Positions 4,599 through 6,151 of a DNA stretch of 6,151 nt are shown here, one piece after another; the first letter of the stretch is position 1; each line of letters starts with the position of its first letter. The notes below the pieces were generated by a model, which saw only the letters and a list, made by a program, of their open reading frames with translations, was not told the DNA's origin and did no database searches. The DNA is from an uncultured Gammaproteobacteria bacterium (lineage in GTDB: Bacteria > Pseudomonadota > Gammaproteobacteria > Halothiobacillales > Halothiobacillaceae). The position numbers and the translations under genes are program-made. The stretch is from positions 1 through 6,151 of the forward strand of contig CALKWL010000058.1 of NCBI GenBank assembly GCA_938004235.1, given 5' to 3'.

Positions 4599-6151
4599 AT
4601 GGAAAAAACCTACGATCCGCAGCAGATCGAAGCCCGCTGGTACGCCGAGTGGGAACGCGCCAACCACTTCGCACCGCAAGAAAACGCCCAAGCCCCTGCC
4701 TACTGCATCATGCTGCCGCCGCCAAATGTGACCGGCAGCCTGCACATGGGGCATGCGTTTCAGGACACCATCATGGATGCGCTGACGCGCTATCACCGCA
4801 TGAAAGGCGAGCCGACGCTGTGGCAGCCGGGTACGGATCACGCGGGGATTGCCACCCAGATGGTTGTGGAGCGTCGCCTTGCCGCGCAGGGTTTGAGCCG
4901 TCACGATGTGGGGCGCGAAGCGTTTATTGACAAGGTTTGGGAGTGGAAGGGCGAATCAGGCGATACGATCACCCGCCAGATGCGCCGTCTGGGCGCTTCG
5001 CCGGATTGGTCGCGCGAGCGTTTCACCATGGATGAAGGGCTGTCCGATGCAGTGAAGGAAACCTTCGTGCGTCTGTATGACGACGGCTTGATCTACCGCG
5101 GCAAGCGTCTGGTGAACTGGGATCCGGTGCTGCACACGGCGGTGTCGGATCTGGAAGTTATCAGCGAAGAAGAAAATGGCTCGATGTGGCATTTTCACTA
5201 TCCGTTAAGCGATGGCAGTGGGCATCTGACCGTGGCCACCACCCGCCCTGAGACCATGCTCGGCGACACCGCCGTGGCGGTAAACCCTGAGGATGAACGC
5301 TATAAGTATCTGATTGGCAAGACGATTACCCTGCCACTGGTCGGGCGCGAGATTCCGATCATTGCGGATGATTACGTCGATATGGCGTTTGGCACCGGCT
5401 GCGTGAAAATCACCCCGGCGCATGATTTCAATGACTATGCCATTGGACAGCGGCATAACCTGCCGATGATTTGTGTGCTGACCAACGATGCGCGCATCAA
5501 CGACAACAGCCCGGAGAAATACCGTGGCCTTGACCGCTTTGAGGCGCGTGATGTGATTGTGCACGACTTGAAGGAGCTTGATCTGCTCGGCGAGATCAAG
5601 CCGCACAAGCTGATGGTGCCGCGTGGCGATCGCACCGGCGCGGTGATCGAGCCGATGCTGACCGACCAGTGGTTTGTTGATCTGACCCGTGAAGTGCAGC
5701 CCGATGGTCGCCCCGGTGGTAAAACAGCCATTACCGCCCCGGCGCTGGCCTGCGTGCATGATGGTCGCGTCAAGTTCGTGCCGCAGAACTGGGAAAACAC
5801 CTATTTCCAATGGCTGAACAATATCCAGGACTGGTGCATCAGCCGCCAGATCTGGTGGGGTCACCGCATTCCGGCCTGGTACGACGACGAAGGCAATGTG
5901 TATGTCGCCCGCGACGAGGCTGAGGCGCGCAGCAAGTACAACCTGCCTGCCGCGACCGCGCTGAATCAGGATAACGATGTGCTGGACACCTGGTTCTCCT
6001 CCGCCTTGTGGCCGTTCTCCACCCTTGGCTGGCCCGAAAAAACCCCGGAGCTTGCCACCTTCTACCCCACCAGCGTGCTGGTCACCGGCTTTGACATCAT
6101 CTTCTTCTGGGTCGCCCGCATGGTGATGATGGGCAACTACTTCATGGGCGA
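4599..6151 (+). CDS. valS: Valyl-tRNA synthetase, N-terminal 517 residues (runs off the window)
   Basis: This class Ia synthetase attaches valine to tRNA-Val using ATP in the cytoplasm. The open frame starts at the ATG at 4599 and continues past the right edge, covering somewhat over half of the usual 900-950 residues. The class I HIGH motif appears as HMGH (49-52) after PPPNVTGSL. The CP1 editing domain, about 190-345, holds TTRPETMLGDTAV (214-226) and GTGCVKITPAHDF (265-277). R216, F264, K270, T272, D276 and D279 correspond to the editing-site residues I recall for Thermus ValRS, so hydrolysis of mischarged Thr-tRNA should be intact. NWENTYFQWLNNIQDWCISRQ (in two parts, 397-416), WWGHRIPAWY (419-428) and LDTWFSSALWPFSTLGW (462-478) are further family blocks. 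The KMSKS loop lies outside the window. No Shine-Dalgarno is visible before the ATG. The gene is divergent from the antitoxin-like gene; the frequent holC neighbour is absent from this side. Confidence 0.98.
   Translation, partial: MEKTYDPQQIEARWYAEWERANHFAPQENAQAPAYCIMLPPPNVTGSLHMGHAFQDTIMDALTRYHRMKGEPTLWQPGTDHAGIATQMVVERRLAAQGLSRHDVGREAFIDKVWEWKGESGDTITRQMRRLGASPDWSRERFTMDEGLSDAVKETFVRLYDDGLIYRGKRLVNWDPVLHTAVSDLEVISEEENGSMWHFHYPLSDGSGHLTVATTRPETMLGDTAVAVNPEDERYKYLIGKTITLPLVGREIPIIADDYVDMAFGTGCVKITPAHDFNDYAIGQRHNLPMICVLTNDARINDNSPEKYRGLDRFEARDVIVHDLKELDLLGEIKPHKLMVPRGDRTGAVIEPMLTDQWFVDLTREVQPDGRPGGKTAITAPALACVHDGRVKFVPQNWENTYFQWLNNIQDWCISRQIWWGHRIPAWYDDEGNVYVARDEAEARSKYNLPAATALNQDNDVLDTWFSSALWPFSTLGWPEKTPELATFYPTSVLVTGFDIIFFWVARMVMMGNYFMG

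Noticed and set aside
5205..5864. 219-codon open frame antisense to valS
   Set aside because: It lies wholly within strongly conserved valS coding sequence and its translation is rich in His/Arg/Ile with no family motif; a GC-rich antisense shadow.

Overview
The window looks like chromosomal DNA of a gammaproteobacterium of moderately high GC (by eye a little under 60%). The evidence is a valyl-tRNA synthetase of typical proteobacterial form, an OprB-type outer-membrane porin with a signal peptide (so a Gram-negative cell), and REP-like palindromes. I cannot name the genus from sequence alone.

Layout. On the + strand, bases 1-72 carry the last 23 codons of a membrane protein, probably an Nramp-type metal transporter. 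Its stop codon overlaps (ATGA) the start of a complete OprB-family porin (69-1232). A 167-bp convergent gap (1233-1399) holds three palindromes: a long hairpin, a 16-bp dyad and a terminator-like stem. On the - strand comes a run of four genes, read from 4511 down to 1400: a 64-residue antitoxin-like protein, an LPG_synthase_TM/UPF0104-type membrane protein, an ArnC/DPM1-type family 2 glycosyltransferase with two C-terminal membrane helices, and a PAP2-superfamily phosphatase. The last two overlap by ATGA. Divergent from this block, valS starts at 4599 and runs off the right edge after 517 codons.

How the genes fit together. Transporter plus porin looks like a matched inner/outer-membrane import pair; if the transporter is Nramp, the porin more likely passes divalent metal than sugar. 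The three membrane-linked genes of the - strand form a lipid-carrier glycosylation or lipid-modification set: a polyprenyl-phosphate sugar synthase, a candidate membrane transport protein, and a phosphatase that could recycle carrier or trim lipid phosphate. The GT-C transferase that would normally use the lipid-linked sugar is not in the window.

Nothing here is clearly a new system. The parts most worth a second look are the Nramp-porin coupling, the lipid-carrier cassette without its acceptor transferase, the orphan antitoxin-like gene, a REP-like palindrome inside the UPF0104 coding sequence, and the structured repeats in the gaps. I saw no rRNA, tRNA, CRISPR array or transposase gene.
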